NCBI RefSeq assembly: GCF_000473895.1
Contig: NZ_ASSJ01000041.1
Location: forward strand, 88,297 to 152,296
Direction of reading: 5' to 3'
Source of the DNA: Rubidibacter lacunae KORDI 51-2
GTDB taxonomy: Bacteria > Cyanobacteriota > Cyanobacteriia > Cyanobacteriales > Rubidibacteraceae
Length of the DNA stretch: 64,000 bases
Shown here: positions 26,595-36,464 of the stretch, piece after piece
Layout: the number at the start of each line of letters is the position of its first letter
How positions within the stretch are numbered: position 1 is the stretch's first letter
Made by a program: the position numbers and the translations under genes
The notes under the pieces: generated by a model
The model's database searches: none
The model's input: the letters and a program-made list of their open reading frames with translations, nothing else
Told to the model about the DNA's origin: nothing

Positions 26595-28547
26595 TCAAGC
26601 ATTTAGGATTTCAGTTAGGGGAATCTGACTGCGCTGGCGTGCGAGTTCGGCACTCCGGCGCTGAGCGTTGTAGAACTCTTGGTAGTAGTACTGAGAGCGA
26701 TCGGCATCGGCGACGGGATCGAGCTGCTGCCATTGCTCCAGGCAATAGCGCTTGCGTTTCTCGCAAGTAACTTGCTCGAGAGCGGCAATCGCGGCACGGA
26801 CGGATACGCTGGCGCGGTCGAGGTCGCGAGCTTTCGCTTCATCTAGCTGTAACAAGGAGGCTGTTGGTGCGAGAGCACGATCGCTGGCCAGACGGTCTTG
26901 CAAACGGGCAAGCAAGCGGTTACCGAAGTCGCTGCAGAGAGTTGGGTCGGCGGTTTCGAGGTCGCAGATGTGCTGCCACAGGGTACGATGCGGCGCGAGA
27001 GAGAAGAACAGCTCCTCGCGCTCGAGGCGACCGGCAATATCCGTGCGGCGATCGGGACAGTGCAGATAAATTGCCAATAGCAACGCTTCGGCACGGGCGA
27101 GTAGCTCGCCAGTGCTAGCGGCCTCGGGTGCCGTCGCAGAGCCGACAGGACGGCCGTTGCGGCGCGGGAGGCGCTCGATTTGAGCGAGTAGGCTCTTACT
27201 GTAAAGGTCGATTGTGCGGGCATCGCCTTGGCTGAGGCGATCGGCACAGGTGCGGAGATAGTGGGCCCGCTGGGTGGCGTCGTCGAGGCGGGCGAGAAGT
27301 TGCACCATGCCTTTTGCAACTTGCTGGTATTGGTCGGCATGCTTGAGGTCGCGATTGTCAACCAAACAGTCGATCTGCCAGTCCAACCACAGCGGCGCAG
27401 AGTCTAATAAATCGCGATATTGCTGGGCCGGGTTGCGTCGCGTCGCGTCGGATCGAACGCGCAAGAATTCATCTGCGTCTTTCCCATCGGGAAGATTTAA
27501 CACGCGTAGTTGTACGTGCCCCGAGTAAACCAATGCTTCCACGTCGGTAATCGCCCGCTGAGTGGCTTTGATCCCGGCTGCGTCAGCATCGAAGTTGAGT
27601 ACAACCTGCTTGGATTCGGTGAAGCGCAGCACTTGGCGCAGCTGCCGGTCCGTGAAAGCGGTGCCCAGGGCAGCAACGGTGTTAGCGATCCCGGCAGCGT
27701 GAAGGGCGATCGCGTCGAAGTAACCCTCCACGACGATCGCGCAGTCCTGTTTGGCAATCGCACTGCGGGCCTTGTCGAGAGCGAAGAGCGTGTTGCTTTT
27801 ATCGAAGAGGGGTGTTTCGGGAGAGTTGAGGTATTTCGGCTCGTCGTCGGGAGTAAGTGCGCGGGACCCGAAGCCGATGGTGCGGCCTTGAGCATCGGCA
27901 ATCGGAATGGCAATGCGGTTGCGGAAGCGATCGATATAGCCGCTGCCGGATTTGCGCGGCTGGATCAGTCCGACTTGCTCGACAAGGGCTTCTGGGTAGC
28001 GTTTGTGCTCGACCAGGTAGCGATGCAGCGTGTCCCAGCCGGCCGGCGCGTACCCGAGTTGGAACGTCTGGAGCGTGGAGTCGCTTAAACCGCGCCGTTC
28101 GATGAGATAGTCTCGAGCGGCGCGACCTTGCGGTTGATGAAGGGCGTGTTGGTAGAAGTTGGCGGCGACGGCGAGGATTTCATGCAGTTGCTCGCGCAGG
28201 GTAAGCTGGCGCTGAAGTTCGCGGTGGCGCTCGGGCTCGAGGGTTTTGATCGGGACGCTATAGCGCTTGGCCAGGTCGAGGACAACATCGGCGAAGGATT
28301 GCTGTCCGGTTTCCATCAGAAACTTGAATACGTTACCCCCCGCACCGCACCCGAAGCAGTAGTAAAGCTGTTTGCTCGGGCTCACGCTAAAGCTCGGGGT
28401 TTTCTCGTCGTGGAACGGGCACAACCCCAGGTAGTCGCGCCCGCGCTTGCGGAGCGCAACGCGATCGCTGATGACATCGACGATGTCGGACTGCTCGCGG
28501 ACGGCTTCAATGGTGTCGGGGTGCAAGCGCGGGATCTCGGCAGCCAT
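26595..28547 (-). CDS. dnaG: DNA primase
   Basis: Makes RNA primers for replication. The 650-residue protein has the CHC2 zinc finger CPFHDEKTPSFSVSP plus YYCFGCGAGGNVF near residues 43-75, the catalytic core with RNRIAIPIADAQGRTIGFGSR (pieces), Toprim motifs IVVEGYFDAIAL and NFDADAAGIKAT, and a C-terminal DnaB-interaction domain. The length is normal. The start ATG at 28547 is followed by MAAEIPRLHPDTIEAVR. Confidence 0.95.
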   Translation of the reverse strand: MAAEIPRLHPDTIEAVREQSDIVDVISDRVALRKRGRDYLGLCPFHDEKTPSFSVSPSKQLYYCFGCGAGGNVFKFLMETGQQSFADVVLDLAKRYSVPIKTLEPERHRELQRQLTLREQLHEILAVAANFYQHALHQPQGRAARDYLIERRGLSDSTLQTFQLGYAPAGWDTLHRYLVEHKRYPEALVEQVGLIQPRKSGSGYIDRFRNRIAIPIADAQGRTIGFGSRALTPDDEPKYLNSPETPLFDKSNTLFALDKARSAIAKQDCAIVVEGYFDAIALHAAGIANTVAALGTAFTDRQLRQVLRFTESKQVVLNFDADAAGIKATQRAITDVEALVYSGHVQLRVLNLPDGKDADEFLRVRSDATRRNPAQQYRDLLDSAPLWLDWQIDCLVDNRDLKHADQYQQVAKGMVQLLARLDDATQRAHYLRTCADRLSQGDARTIDLYSKSLLAQIERLPRRNGRPVGSATAPEAASTGELLARAEALLLAIYLHCPDRRTDIAGRLEREELFFSLAPHRTLWQHICDLETADPTLCSDFGNRLLARLQDRLASDRALAPTASLLQLDEAKARDLDRASVSVRAAIAALEQVTCEKRKRYCLEQWQQLDPVADADRSQYYYQEFYNAQRRSAELARQRSQIPLTEILNA

Positions 28548-29101
28548 AGCGTCTCTCGATCGCGACAGGCACTTATTCTAGCGTCAACTTGCCCGAACGC
28601 GATCGCCCACTAAGCCTAGCAACATTTGCAGAGGTCGCCTGCAGCGGTCGCCTCTAGGAGCAGCTATAGAAATCCATTCCCTGCGAGCATACCAGGGGCA
28701 CCGTTGACGATAAATTACACTGCGATGGCTAGGAAAAAGAACCCCACCCGGGATTCCTTTAATCGCAAAAACTCTATTTTGGCCTAGCACTTCTAATTGT
28801 GGCTGCCCCAGTGTCAAGTACAGGTAAGGAATCAGACTGATACCTTCTATCACGAGCAGATGTTAGTTGTCACACTAAATCTAAGAATAAAAGTACTCTG
28901 AGACTCTTTTCGTATTTCGTAGGAAATTTCTGTGTCCCCAGACACATCTCTGCCCTCAACAGTCGCAGCCATAGGGCCAGTACTATTAACCATGCGACGT
29001 TTGAAGGGCGACTGGCGCTGCGAATACGGCTTATCAGGTGCTACAATTTGTGATTAGTCTAAATTGTTGCTGTACGTACGATTCTGCCTGCACCAAAATT
29101 T
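28548..29101. other. Intergenic region between divergent dnaG and rpsP
   Basis: About 550 bases, presumably with promoters for both genes. A leftward 89-codon frame (28584-28853, MIEGISLIPYLYLTLGQPQ) is present but unrecognised, and I do not call it. Confidence 0.4.
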
Positions 29102-29362
29102 ATGATCAAGTTGCGCCTGAAACGACTGGGAAAGAAGCGAGAGACTTACTATCGCATCGTGGCGATAGACAGCCGTACGCGCCGCGACGGCCGGCCGATT
29201 GAGGAACTGGGCATTTATAACCCTCGTACGGGCGAGACGCGCCTAAACGTTCCGGCCATTGTCAAGCGACTTCGGGACGGAGCCGAGCCAACCGAGACAG
29301 TTGGCAGCATCCTGAAGAAAGCCCAAGTGTCCAAGGCATCTCCGATACCCGAGTCAGTTTGA
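29102..29362 (+). CDS. rpsP: 30S ribosomal protein S16
   Basis: An 86-residue ribosomal protein with the typical start [19 protein letters not shown], then [21 protein letters not shown]. The stop TGA overlaps the ATG of the next gene in TGATG. It is first in the cyanobacterial order rpsP-khpA-phoH. Confidence 0.97.
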   Translation: MIKLRLKRLGKKRETYYRIVAIDSRTRRDGRPIEELGIYNPRTGETRLNVPAIVKRLRDGAEPTETVGSILKKAQVSKASPIPESV

Positions 29363-29739
29363 TGCCCGATCCGACCCCATCAATCAAACCTGTAGCCACA
29401 AAACCCGATTACGCCAACCTGCTGAGGTTTTTGATCTTGCCGCTCCTCGACACGCCCGACGCACTGCGCGTCGATTGTGAGGCTTACGGTCAAAGCCAGC
29501 GAGTTTGGGTCAGGGTCGCCTTCGAGCAGTCCGAAAAGGGACGCGTTTTCGGTCGCGGCGGGCGCAACATCCAGGCAATTCGTTCGGTGCTCGGTGCGGC
29601 CGCGCGCGCGGCGAATCAGTCCGTACATCTCGATATCTACGGTTCCGGGGGCGATCGCTCTTACGGCAACGGGGATGGTGGCGGTCGACGCGGCGGCGGT
29701 CGCGGACGGCGTCCCCGGCGACCCACAGTCGGGTCCTAA
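29362..29739 (+). CDS. khpA: KhpA-like KH-domain RNA-binding protein
   Basis: 125 residues: a single KH domain with the RNA-binding GXXG loop in VFGRGGRNIQAIRSVLGAA, then a Gly/Arg-rich tail (GGGRRGGGRGRR) that may add nonspecific RNA affinity. KhpA homologues act as RNA chaperones or regulators. The start ATG overlaps the rpsP stop, so translation is probably coupled. The tail is an extension beyond the minimal ~75-residue family. Confidence 0.88.
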   Translation: MPDPTPSIKPVATKPDYANLLRFLILPLLDTPDALRVDCEAYGQSQRVWVRVAFEQSEKGRVFGRGGRNIQAIRSVLGAAARAANQSVHLDIYGSGGDRSYGNGDGGGRRGGGRGRRPRRPTVGS

Positions 29740-29814
29740 CGTCCTAGCTAGATCGCGGTTGCGGGCAATCGCGTCCTTCTGGGCAGTTACGCAGCACAAC
29801 GGCGCAGATCTTGC

Positions 29815-30774
29815 ATGGCAGAGGCGTCAGAAACAATCGAACTCCCGAGCAGCGACAGCGCGATCGCGCTGTCCGGTCCGCGCGAAGAGAACTTGCGGGC
29901 ATTGGCAGAACGCACGGGCGCGAAGCTAGTGATGCGCGGTCAGGAGCTGTCGATCTCCGGCCTGCCGCAGCACGTGGAACGCTGCGCCCAACTCGTGCGC
30001 TCGCTGGAGCCCTATTGGTGTGAAGGCAAGGCCATTACTGGCGTCGAACTGAAGACGGCGCTGCAAGCCCAAGCGACCGGACGCATGGACGACTGGCGCG
30101 AGTTGCAGCAAGACGTACTGATGCGCACCCGACGGAGCGATCCGATTCGGGCAAAGACATTTCACCAGCGGCAGTACGTGCGGGCTATTCAGTCCCACGA
30201 CATCACGTTTTGTATTGGACCGGCCGGCACGGGCAAAACATACCTCGCTGCTGTACTGGCAGTAAAAGCGCTGCTGGCCGGCGAGTGCGAGCGGTTGATC
30301 TTGACGCGGCCGGCTGTGGAAGCGGGCGAGAAGTTGGGCTTTTTGCCCGGCGACCTGCAGCAGAAGGTCAATCCGTTTCTGCGGCCGCTGTACGACGCGC
30401 TTTACGAGCTGATCGAGAGCGATCGCATTCCGGATCTAATGGCTCGAGGCACGATCGAAGTTGCGCCGCTGGGTTACATGCGCGGGCGCACGTTAAGCAA
30501 TGCTTTTGTCATTGTGGACGAGGCGCAAAACACCACGCCGGCCCAAATCAAGATGGTCCTGACGCGCTTGGGCTTCGGTTCCCGTATGGTCGTCACAGGG
30601 GACGTGACGCAAACAGACTTACCAACCCATCAAGAATCTGGCTTAGCCGTAGCGCTAAAGATTCTAAAATCTGTGGATGGGATCGCCGTCTGTCGGCTGA
30701 CACAGGCAGATGTGATTCGGCATCCCCTCGTACAGCGCATCGTGGCCGCATACGAACGCCACGAGCAACGTTAG
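29815..30774 (+). CDS. phoH: PhoH-like ATPase
   Basis: A 319-residue P-loop protein. The N-terminal ~100 residues are KH-like, followed by the ATPase domain with Walker A GPAGTGKT near residue 140, RPAVEAGEKLGFLPGDL, Walker B FVIVDEAQN and the sensor segment VVTGDVTQTDLP. It is a predicted RNA-related ATPase; its exact role in bacteria is unclear. It lies 75 bases after khpA, the order seen in other cyanobacteria. Confidence 0.93.
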   Translation: MAEASETIELPSSDSAIALSGPREENLRALAERTGAKLVMRGQELSISGLPQHVERCAQLVRSLEPYWCEGKAITGVELKTALQAQATGRMDDWRELQQDVLMRTRRSDPIRAKTFHQRQYVRAIQSHDITFCIGPAGTGKTYLAAVLAVKALLAGECERLILTRPAVEAGEKLGFLPGDLQQKVNPFLRPLYDALYELIESDRIPDLMARGTIEVAPLGYMRGRTLSNAFVIVDEAQNTTPAQIKMVLTRLGFGSRMVVTGDVTQTDLPTHQESGLAVALKILKSVDGIAVCRLTQADVIRHPLVQRIVAAYERHEQR

Positions 30775-30903
30775 ATCGGTGTTATGGCTTGCTCGGACGC
30801 TAGCAAGATGGCAGCGTTCGATGTCGCTAAGCTAGAAGTTGGCAACGACGGGCAGTCGCCCCGTCGACGATCTGTATTTATCGGGCATGCTGGAGAGCGA
30901 GTT

Positions 30904-32208
30904 GTGGCGTTGCGAGTAGGATTGTTGGGTTTGGGAACGGTTGGCAGCGGAACGGCGGCGATATTGCTCGACCCGAGCCAACGCCACCCGCTCGTCCGGG
31001 AGCTAGTCATCGCGCGCGCGGGCGTGCGATCGCTGGAGAAGCAGCGCTCCATCTCCCTCCCGGCGGAGCTGCTGACCACCGATCTCGATGCGATTGTCTC
31101 GGACCCGAATGTCGATATTGTCGTGGAGGTTTTGGGCGGGCTCGAACCAGCGCGATCGCTCATCCTCAAGGCGATTGCCCACGGCAAACACGTGGTGACC
31201 GCCAATAAGGCGGCGATCGCGCGGTATGGCGATGAAATCTTTGCCGCCGCCCGGGCGGCAGGCGTCTACGTGGCGATCGAAGCAGCTGTGGGCGGCGGGA
31301 TTCCCACGATCCAACCGCTGAAGCACGCCCTGAGCGTCAATCGGATTCGGCGGGTGCTGGGAATCGTCAACGGCACGACGAATTACATCCTCACGCGCAT
31401 GGCAACGGAAGGAGCGGACTTTGCCGAAGTGCTCGCGGACGCTCAGCGTTTGGGCTACGCAGAAGCAGACCCCACTGCCGATGTGGATGGGTTGGATGCG
31501 GCGGACAAAATCGCCATTCTGGCCGCGATCGCCTTCAGCGATCGGGTGAAGCTAGACGATATTCACTGCGAGGGAATCCGGCAGATCGGAGCGACGGACA
31601 TCGGCTACGCCGAGCGGTTGGGATTCGCGATCAAATTGCTGGCGATCGCGCAGCGGGAAGCAGGCAATACTAACGACGACGCGTTGCAGGTGCGAGTCCA
31701 CCCGACGTTGGTGCCGCGGGAACACCCGCTCGCTAGCATCAACGGTGTCAACAATGCAATTTTCATCGAAGGCGACCCGATCGGCGAGGTGATGCTGTTC
31801 GGTCCGGGTGCGGGTGCGGGTCCGACTGCCAGTGCGGTCGTTGCGGACTTAGTGAGTTTGGTGGCGTTGATGAAGACGCAACCCCAGGGAACCGACTTAC
31901 ACGGTCTGATGAGCTATATGCGACAGGCCGATTGCCGGATCGTGCCGATAACGGAGCTAGTCACGCGGTTTTATGCCCGCATCGACTGCATCGATCGCCC
32001 GGGGGTCATCGGATATTTGGGCACGACCTTTGGCAAACACGATGTGAGCTTAGAGTCGATCGTGCAGACGGACCGCCGGGAGGGTTTGGCCGAGATCGTC
32101 GTGGTCACGCACGACGTGCGCGAAGGCAACTTCCGCGACGCGCTCGCGGAGCTGGCGTCGGGGGCAATCGAGCAGATTGCGATTCCGAGCGTATTGCGAG
32201 TGCTTTGA
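30904..32208 (+). CDS. hom: Homoserine dehydrogenase
   Basis: Reduces aspartate semialdehyde to homoserine for Thr/Met synthesis. From the GTG at 30904 (GGAG 8-12 bases upstream) the protein has 434 residues, the usual size: VGLLGLGTVGSG for NADPH, HVVTANKAAIA, GGGIPTIQPLK, GTTNYILTRM, DVDGLDAADKIAILA, and a C-terminal ACT domain (DRPGVIGYLGTTFGKHDVSL) likely binding threonine. The in-frame extension upstream to 30784 is not conserved in style and was rejected. Confidence 0.94.
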   Translation: MALRVGLLGLGTVGSGTAAILLDPSQRHPLVRELVIARAGVRSLEKQRSISLPAELLTTDLDAIVSDPNVDIVVEVLGGLEPARSLILKAIAHGKHVVTANKAAIARYGDEIFAAARAAGVYVAIEAAVGGGIPTIQPLKHALSVNRIRRVLGIVNGTTNYILTRMATEGADFAEVLADAQRLGYAEADPTADVDGLDAADKIAILAAIAFSDRVKLDDIHCEGIRQIGATDIGYAERLGFAIKLLAIAQREAGNTNDDALQVRVHPTLVPREHPLASINGVNNAIFIEGDPIGEVMLFGPGAGAGPTASAVVADLVSLVALMKTQPQGTDLHGLMSYMRQADCRIVPITELVTRFYARIDCIDRPGVIGYLGTTFGKHDVSLESIVQTDRREGLAEIVVVTHDVREGNFRDALAELASGAIEQIAIPSVLRVL

Positions 32209-32405
32209 ATCGATCGCTTTAAGTCGGATGCATTGAATAGTTTGCTTTGAATCGGGTAGTGAGGTGCTGCAAGCCGAGTGATTCGGTTTAACAGGAGACC
32301 CTGGCGGCGGCCGCTCCTCGGTAAGGTTAATTTTTCAGGGAAAATCCTGCGGTCGAGCAAATTATCGTGCGATCCTGACAGGGTGCATACGTGCCGGAGT
32401 TACTG

Positions 32406-33395
32406 ATGGAATGGAATCCCACAGACGTCGAAGATAAGCTGCACCTGCAGTTCAAATCTGAGGAAATGTTGCGACTGGCGCTGACGGACCTTTCCTACGC
32501 CGAACAGGCGAACGAACCGGAAACGAACAACATTCGCCTCGAGTATCTGGGACGGTCGGTGCTGGAGTTGGCGATCGCGGATTATCTCTACCGATTTTGT
32601 CCGTACCTGGAAACGGGGAAATGCGCGCGATTGGTGGAAAAGCTGGCGGGGAGCGATCGGCTGACGAGCTTGTGGTTCCATCTGGACCTAGGCAATACCT
32701 ACCCGTTTCTGGCTGCCTCGGAGTCGCGGCCGCTGTTGCGCAAGCAGGCGCAAAACCCGTTTGAGAAAACCCTTCGAGCCGTGGTAGGGGCCATTCATCG
32801 CGATCGCGGCTACGTGCAAGCGCGCAATTGGCTGCAGAAACACCTCATTGCGCCGTTACTAGAGAAACACCTCAAGAAGATTACCGAGCGCAAAGAGCCG
32901 GAGAAACAATTGCGGTGGCTGGGAGATCTGTTGCTGCCGGCAATTCTGGATGACCACTTGTTTGAGATGCTGCCAGAGGTCGATGTGGACCTGTTGTGCG
33001 CGCTGCGCCGGGCGCTAACGACAAACGCGTTTCAGACCACCTGGGCGCAGCATTTAACGGATGCCGATCGCGAGCGATTGCTGAATCCGCGGGGCACGAA
33101 GCCGGTACAAATGCTGCTGGCACAAGCGTTTTTGGATTACTCGTCCGAGAACGAGAAACTAGCGTTTCGGCAAGCGCGGGACTGGTTTGTAGAGCGCTTC
33201 CTCGATAAGGAAGCAATTTTGCGAGAGGCGATCGTGCGGCTACAGGCACGTGGAGTGCCGCAGAAGTGGCTCGTCCACAACGTTCTCGGCTACTCCAGCA
33301 AGGACTACCACGACGGCCGCGATCGTCTCCAGGAAATTCTCACGGGTAAATCGGCGAAGCAGAACGCGGAAGAGAAGCAAGGCGAAGAAGAGTAA
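32406..33395 (+). CDS. RNase III-like protein with lost catalytic residues
   Basis: About 329 residues. An RNase III-like N-terminal domain is visible: IRLEYLGRSVLELAIADYLY matches the signature ERLEFLGDAVLDLVVAEYLY, and LRAVVGAIHRDRGY matches FEALIGAIYLDGG. Of the four acidic metal ligands only the Glu of RLEYLG remains; the following Asp is Arg, and the Asp and Glu of the second site appear to be Lys and Arg. It is thus probably a noncatalytic RNA-binding or scaffold protein. The C-terminal half is helical and ends charged (KQNAEEKQGEEE). The ATG at 32406 has GGAG 7 bases upstream and is preferred to the GTG at 32391. Confidence 0.75.
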   Translation: MEWNPTDVEDKLHLQFKSEEMLRLALTDLSYAEQANEPETNNIRLEYLGRSVLELAIADYLYRFCPYLETGKCARLVEKLAGSDRLTSLWFHLDLGNTYPFLAASESRPLLRKQAQNPFEKTLRAVVGAIHRDRGYVQARNWLQKHLIAPLLEKHLKKITERKEPEKQLRWLGDLLLPAILDDHLFEMLPEVDVDLLCALRRALTTNAFQTTWAQHLTDADRERLLNPRGTKPVQMLLAQAFLDYSSENEKLAFRQARDWFVERFLDKEAILREAIVRLQARGVPQKWLVHNVLGYSSKDYHDGRDRLQEILTGKSAKQNAEEKQGEEE

Positions 33396-33492
33396 GCAAC
33401 AGCAATACCCTAGCCACAATACCCGAGCCACCGACGTGCCCGGCCGAGCGAGCTGCACGTTAAACGCGACTCGGCCGAGAGGCGATCGCGCG

Positions 33493-35295
33493 TCAGTCGG
33501 CGTCAGGTTCGTAAGTCGATGCGACGAAGAGTTCCCCGAGCTGCTTTTCGTCTACCGCATTTGGCGCTTCGGTGAGCAAGCAGGCCGCCTGCTGCGTCTT
33601 CGGGAAGGCAATCACGTCGCGGATGGATTCCTCGCCCGCAATCAACATGGCAAGGCGGTCCAAGCCGTAGGCAATGCCGCCGTGGGGCGGCGTGCCGTAC
33701 TCGAACGCGTCGAGCAAGAACCCGAATTTGGCGTAGGCTTCTTCCTGCGCTAGCCCGATTGCCTCAAATACTCGCTCTTGAATCTCTCGCTGATAAATCC
33801 GCAAGCTGCCGCCGCCAATTTCGACGCCGTTTAACACCAAGTCGAAAGCGCGAGCGCGGGCAGTCTTCAAATCGTCGAGATCGTCGGGATTCGGCGCGGT
33901 GAAGGGGTGGTGCAGCGCTTCGAGACGCTTTTCGTCAGCATTCCATTCGAACATCGGAAAATCCGTGACCCACAGCAGGTTGAGTTGCTCCGGGTCGATG
34001 AGTCCTAACTCTGCGCCGACAACTTGACGCAGGCGATCGAGCGACTTGTTAACGATCGTCGACTCGCCGGCCCCAAACAGCAGCAGATGTCCCGGTTCGG
34101 CACCCGTCCGCGCTAAGAGCTCTTGCTTTTGTTCGTCGGTGAGATTGTCTTCGATCGCGCCGATGGTGTCGATGTTGCCGCCGTCGCGAACGCGGATAAA
34201 AGCGATGCCCTTGGCACCGGCAGTCGTTGCCTCTTTGAACAGATCGCCACCCGGTTTGATGCGAACGTTGGAAATCGCGTCGTTCCCGCCCGGAATCGGC
34301 AGCACCTTCACCAAGCCGCCGCTCTTCACCGCGCCGGAAAACACCTTAAACCCCGAGTCCTTGACGATGTCCGAGACGTCAACTAGCTCCAGCCCGAAGC
34401 GCGTGTCCGGTCGATCGCAACCGTAGCGCGCCATGGCGTCGGCATAGGTCAGGCGCGGGAACGGCTGCGGCAACTCGACCCCTTTGACCGTACGGAAAAT
34501 GTGGCAGATCAACGCTTCGCTCAGGGTCAGAATTCCCTCTTGGGACATGAAACTCATTTCCATGTCCAATTGCGTGAACTCCGGCTGGCGATCGGCGCGC
34601 AGGTCTTCATCGCGGAAGCAGCGAGCAATTTGGTAATAGCGATCGAAGCCCGCCACCATCAGCAGCTGTTTGAACAACTGTGGCGATTGCGGCAGCGCGA
34701 ACCATTCTCCAGGATTCACGCGCGATGGCACCAAATAGTCGCGCGCGCCTTCGGGGGTCGATCGCGTCAGTATTGGTGTTTCGACCTCGACGAACTGATG
34801 CTCGTCTTCTAGATAGCGGCGAATGGCTTTGACGATCGCATGACGCAAGCGGAGATTGCGATTGAGGCGATCGCGTCGCAAATCCAAGTAGCGATACTTC
34901 AGGCGCAGGTTTTCGCGGACGGTCTCGGTTTCCGTCGTCGATATCGGAAACGGCAGCTGCTTGCCAACGCCATTCAGCACCTCGATGCGATCGGCGTAAA
35001 TCTCCACCTCGCCGGTTGGCAGCTTCGGATTGAGCGACTCGTCCGGACGGCGGCTAACGCGCCCTGTCACCCGTACGACGTATTCCCCGCGCACTGCCTC
35101 GGCTTGCACGTACGAGTCCGGCGTGCGCTCGGGATCGCTGACGACTTGCACTACCCCTGCGCGATCGCGCAAATCCAGGAACACCACGCCGCCGTGGTCG
35201 CGACGGCGATCGACCCACCCGCACAGGGTCGCTGTCGTACCGACGTGCTTGGCGCGCACGTCGCCACAATAATGCGTCCGCATCGACTCGCCCAT
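33493..35295 (-). CDS. aspS: Aspartyl-tRNA synthetase
   Basis: A 600-residue bacterial-type enzyme charging tRNA-Asp. It has the N-terminal OB fold ([20 protein letters not shown] in part), class II motif 2 ([18 protein letters not shown]), the GAD insertion domain of bacterial type, and motif 3 ([12 protein letters not shown]). The alternative start at the fifth codon (MRTHYCGD) is equally possible. It is convergent with the RNase III-like gene. Confidence 0.95.
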   Translation of the reverse strand: MGESMRTHYCGDVRAKHVGTTATLCGWVDRRRDHGGVVFLDLRDRAGVVQVVSDPERTPDSYVQAEAVRGEYVVRVTGRVSRRPDESLNPKLPTGEVEIYADRIEVLNGVGKQLPFPISTTETETVRENLRLKYRYLDLRRDRLNRNLRLRHAIVKAIRRYLEDEHQFVEVETPILTRSTPEGARDYLVPSRVNPGEWFALPQSPQLFKQLLMVAGFDRYYQIARCFRDEDLRADRQPEFTQLDMEMSFMSQEGILTLSEALICHIFRTVKGVELPQPFPRLTYADAMARYGCDRPDTRFGLELVDVSDIVKDSGFKVFSGAVKSGGLVKVLPIPGGNDAISNVRIKPGGDLFKEATTAGAKGIAFIRVRDGGNIDTIGAIEDNLTDEQKQELLARTGAEPGHLLLFGAGESTIVNKSLDRLRQVVGAELGLIDPEQLNLLWVTDFPMFEWNADEKRLEALHHPFTAPNPDDLDDLKTARARAFDLVLNGVEIGGGSLRIYQREIQERVFEAIGLAQEEAYAKFGFLLDAFEYGTPPHGGIAYGLDRLAMLIAGEESIRDVIAFPKTQQAACLLTEAPNAVDEKQLGELFVASTYEPDAD

Positions 35296-35558
35296 CGTTA
35301 TCAGTCGCCCACCCTATCTCAAAGGACTCGACCATTATGCGGTATTTCCCGGTCCCCGGACGGGGGCAACCGCGCGGGCCCAGCTAGCAGCCCGCGCCCG
35401 TGGTGACACATAACCGCGAACGCCAGCAGTTGCCCCGATACTCGTCGATAGGCTCCCGACAATTGCCAAATTGTTACAAGTTCCGCTAGAGGGATACGGG
35501 AACGGCTGCTCCCTGTTAAGCTTTGTTAAGAAATTACATTCGATGAGGACTTTAAAAT

Positions 35559-35741
35559 ATGCCTTACGTAGAAGAAGACGGCGGTCGCTTAAATAATTAC
35601 GCCATCACTCCTAAAATCTACAGGGCCGACCCGCCGACGGCCAGCCAGAAGCGCAACTACATCATCTTGGGTGCTCTTTCGACAGTTTTGCTGGCGGGTT
35701 TAATGTTTGTCGCTGTGGTTGCGTCCAACTCCGTTGCCTAG
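35559..35741 (+). CDS. psb34: Photosystem II assembly protein Psb34
   Basis: A 60-residue thylakoid protein of the ssl1498 family: the N-terminus MPYVEEDGGRLNNYAITPKI and one C-terminal membrane segment (YIILGALSTVLLAGLMFVAV). Psb34 binds PSII assembly intermediates near CP47 and shares N-terminal features with high-light-inducible proteins. GAGGA lies about 12 bases before the ATG. It is followed by a hairpin terminator, so it is probably monocistronic. Confidence 0.93.
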   Translation: MPYVEEDGGRLNNYAITPKIYRADPPTASQKRNYIILGALSTVLLAGLMFVAVVASNSVA

Positions 35742-35760
35742 ACTCCAGCTAGAGCCAGTC

Positions 35761-35788
35761 GCCTCGCGCAGCGCGCGGGGCTATTTTT
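35761..35788 (+). terminator. Rho-independent terminator of psb34
   Basis: GCCTCGCGC-agc-GCGCGGGGC is a GC-rich stem (one mismatch) followed by TATTTTTGG, 20 bases past the psb34 stop. Confidence 0.85.
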
Positions 35789-35887
35789 GGGTTTTATGTA
35801 GTTTGGTTCGGGGCCGTACATCACGGGCCGAGGTCCGCCGGGTGAGACAATGAGCGAAGGGTGCGCGAGGTTTTCGAGGCGTTTTTG

Positions 35888-36439
35888 ATGACTAGGCTAG
35901 CTCTAGCTTTCGCGATCGCGTTGCTGTACCTGGGTTCGGTCGGCTGCAGCACCGGCGTCAGCGGTTTGCAGGCTTATGTGAACGCGACGAGGGGCTATGA
36001 GTTCCGCTATCCGAACGGGTGGGTAGAAGTGACTGTTGATAGCGGCTCGAGCGAGATCGACTTGGTCTTGCGCGATTTTGTTGAACGGACCGAAAATCTC
36101 AGCGTCGCGATCGGCGATGTGGCACCGGGCAAGACGTTGGCAGCGCTGGGTTCGCCGTCCGAGGTCGGCTATCGCTTGCTGAAGAACGCGATCGCACCAG
36201 CGGGTGCAGACCGTAAAGCCGATCTCGTCGGGGCCGAGTTGGGGAACGTCGGCACTCAAACCTACTATCGACTGGAATACGCGGTCACCTTGCCGAGCGG
36301 GCAGCAGCGCCACAATTTGGCTAGCGTGGCGGTCAGCCACGACAAACTATTCACCTTCAACGTGTCCGTTCCGGAACGACGGTGGCAACGCCTTAGTGCC
36401 GTGTACGAGGCTATGGTCGATTCGTTCCGCGTGTATTGA
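35888..36439 (+). CDS. CyanoP, PsbP-like lipoprotein
   Basis: About 183 residues. The signal peptide ends in a lipobox-like LGSVGC (Cys near residue 20), so the protein is probably lipid-anchored on the lumenal side. The PsbP fold starts at YVNATRGYEFRYPNGWVEV and continues to VAVSHDKLFTFNVSVPE. CyanoP helps early PSII assembly. I use the ATG at 35888 because the signal peptide then begins correctly; a GTG nine codons earlier would add an unlikely acidic leader. Confidence 0.9.
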   Translation: MTRLALAFAIALLYLGSVGCSTGVSGLQAYVNATRGYEFRYPNGWVEVTVDSGSSEIDLVLRDFVERTENLSVAIGDVAPGKTLAALGSPSEVGYRLLKNAIAPAGADRKADLVGAELGNVGTQTYYRLEYAVTLPSGQQRHNLASVAVSHDKLFTFNVSVPERRWQRLSAVYEAMVDSFRVY

Positions 36440-36464
36440 CGTTCGCTTCCGAGGGATTAGCTAT

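Noticed and set aside
28584..28853. Leftward 89-codon frame between dnaG and rpsP
   Set aside because: Not recognised, no clear ribosome site; its C-terminal half looks random. Kept only as a remark.
36204..36464. Long in-frame N-terminal extension of maf
   Set aside because: It overlaps cyanoP in another frame; the family start and a good ribosome site are at 36465.
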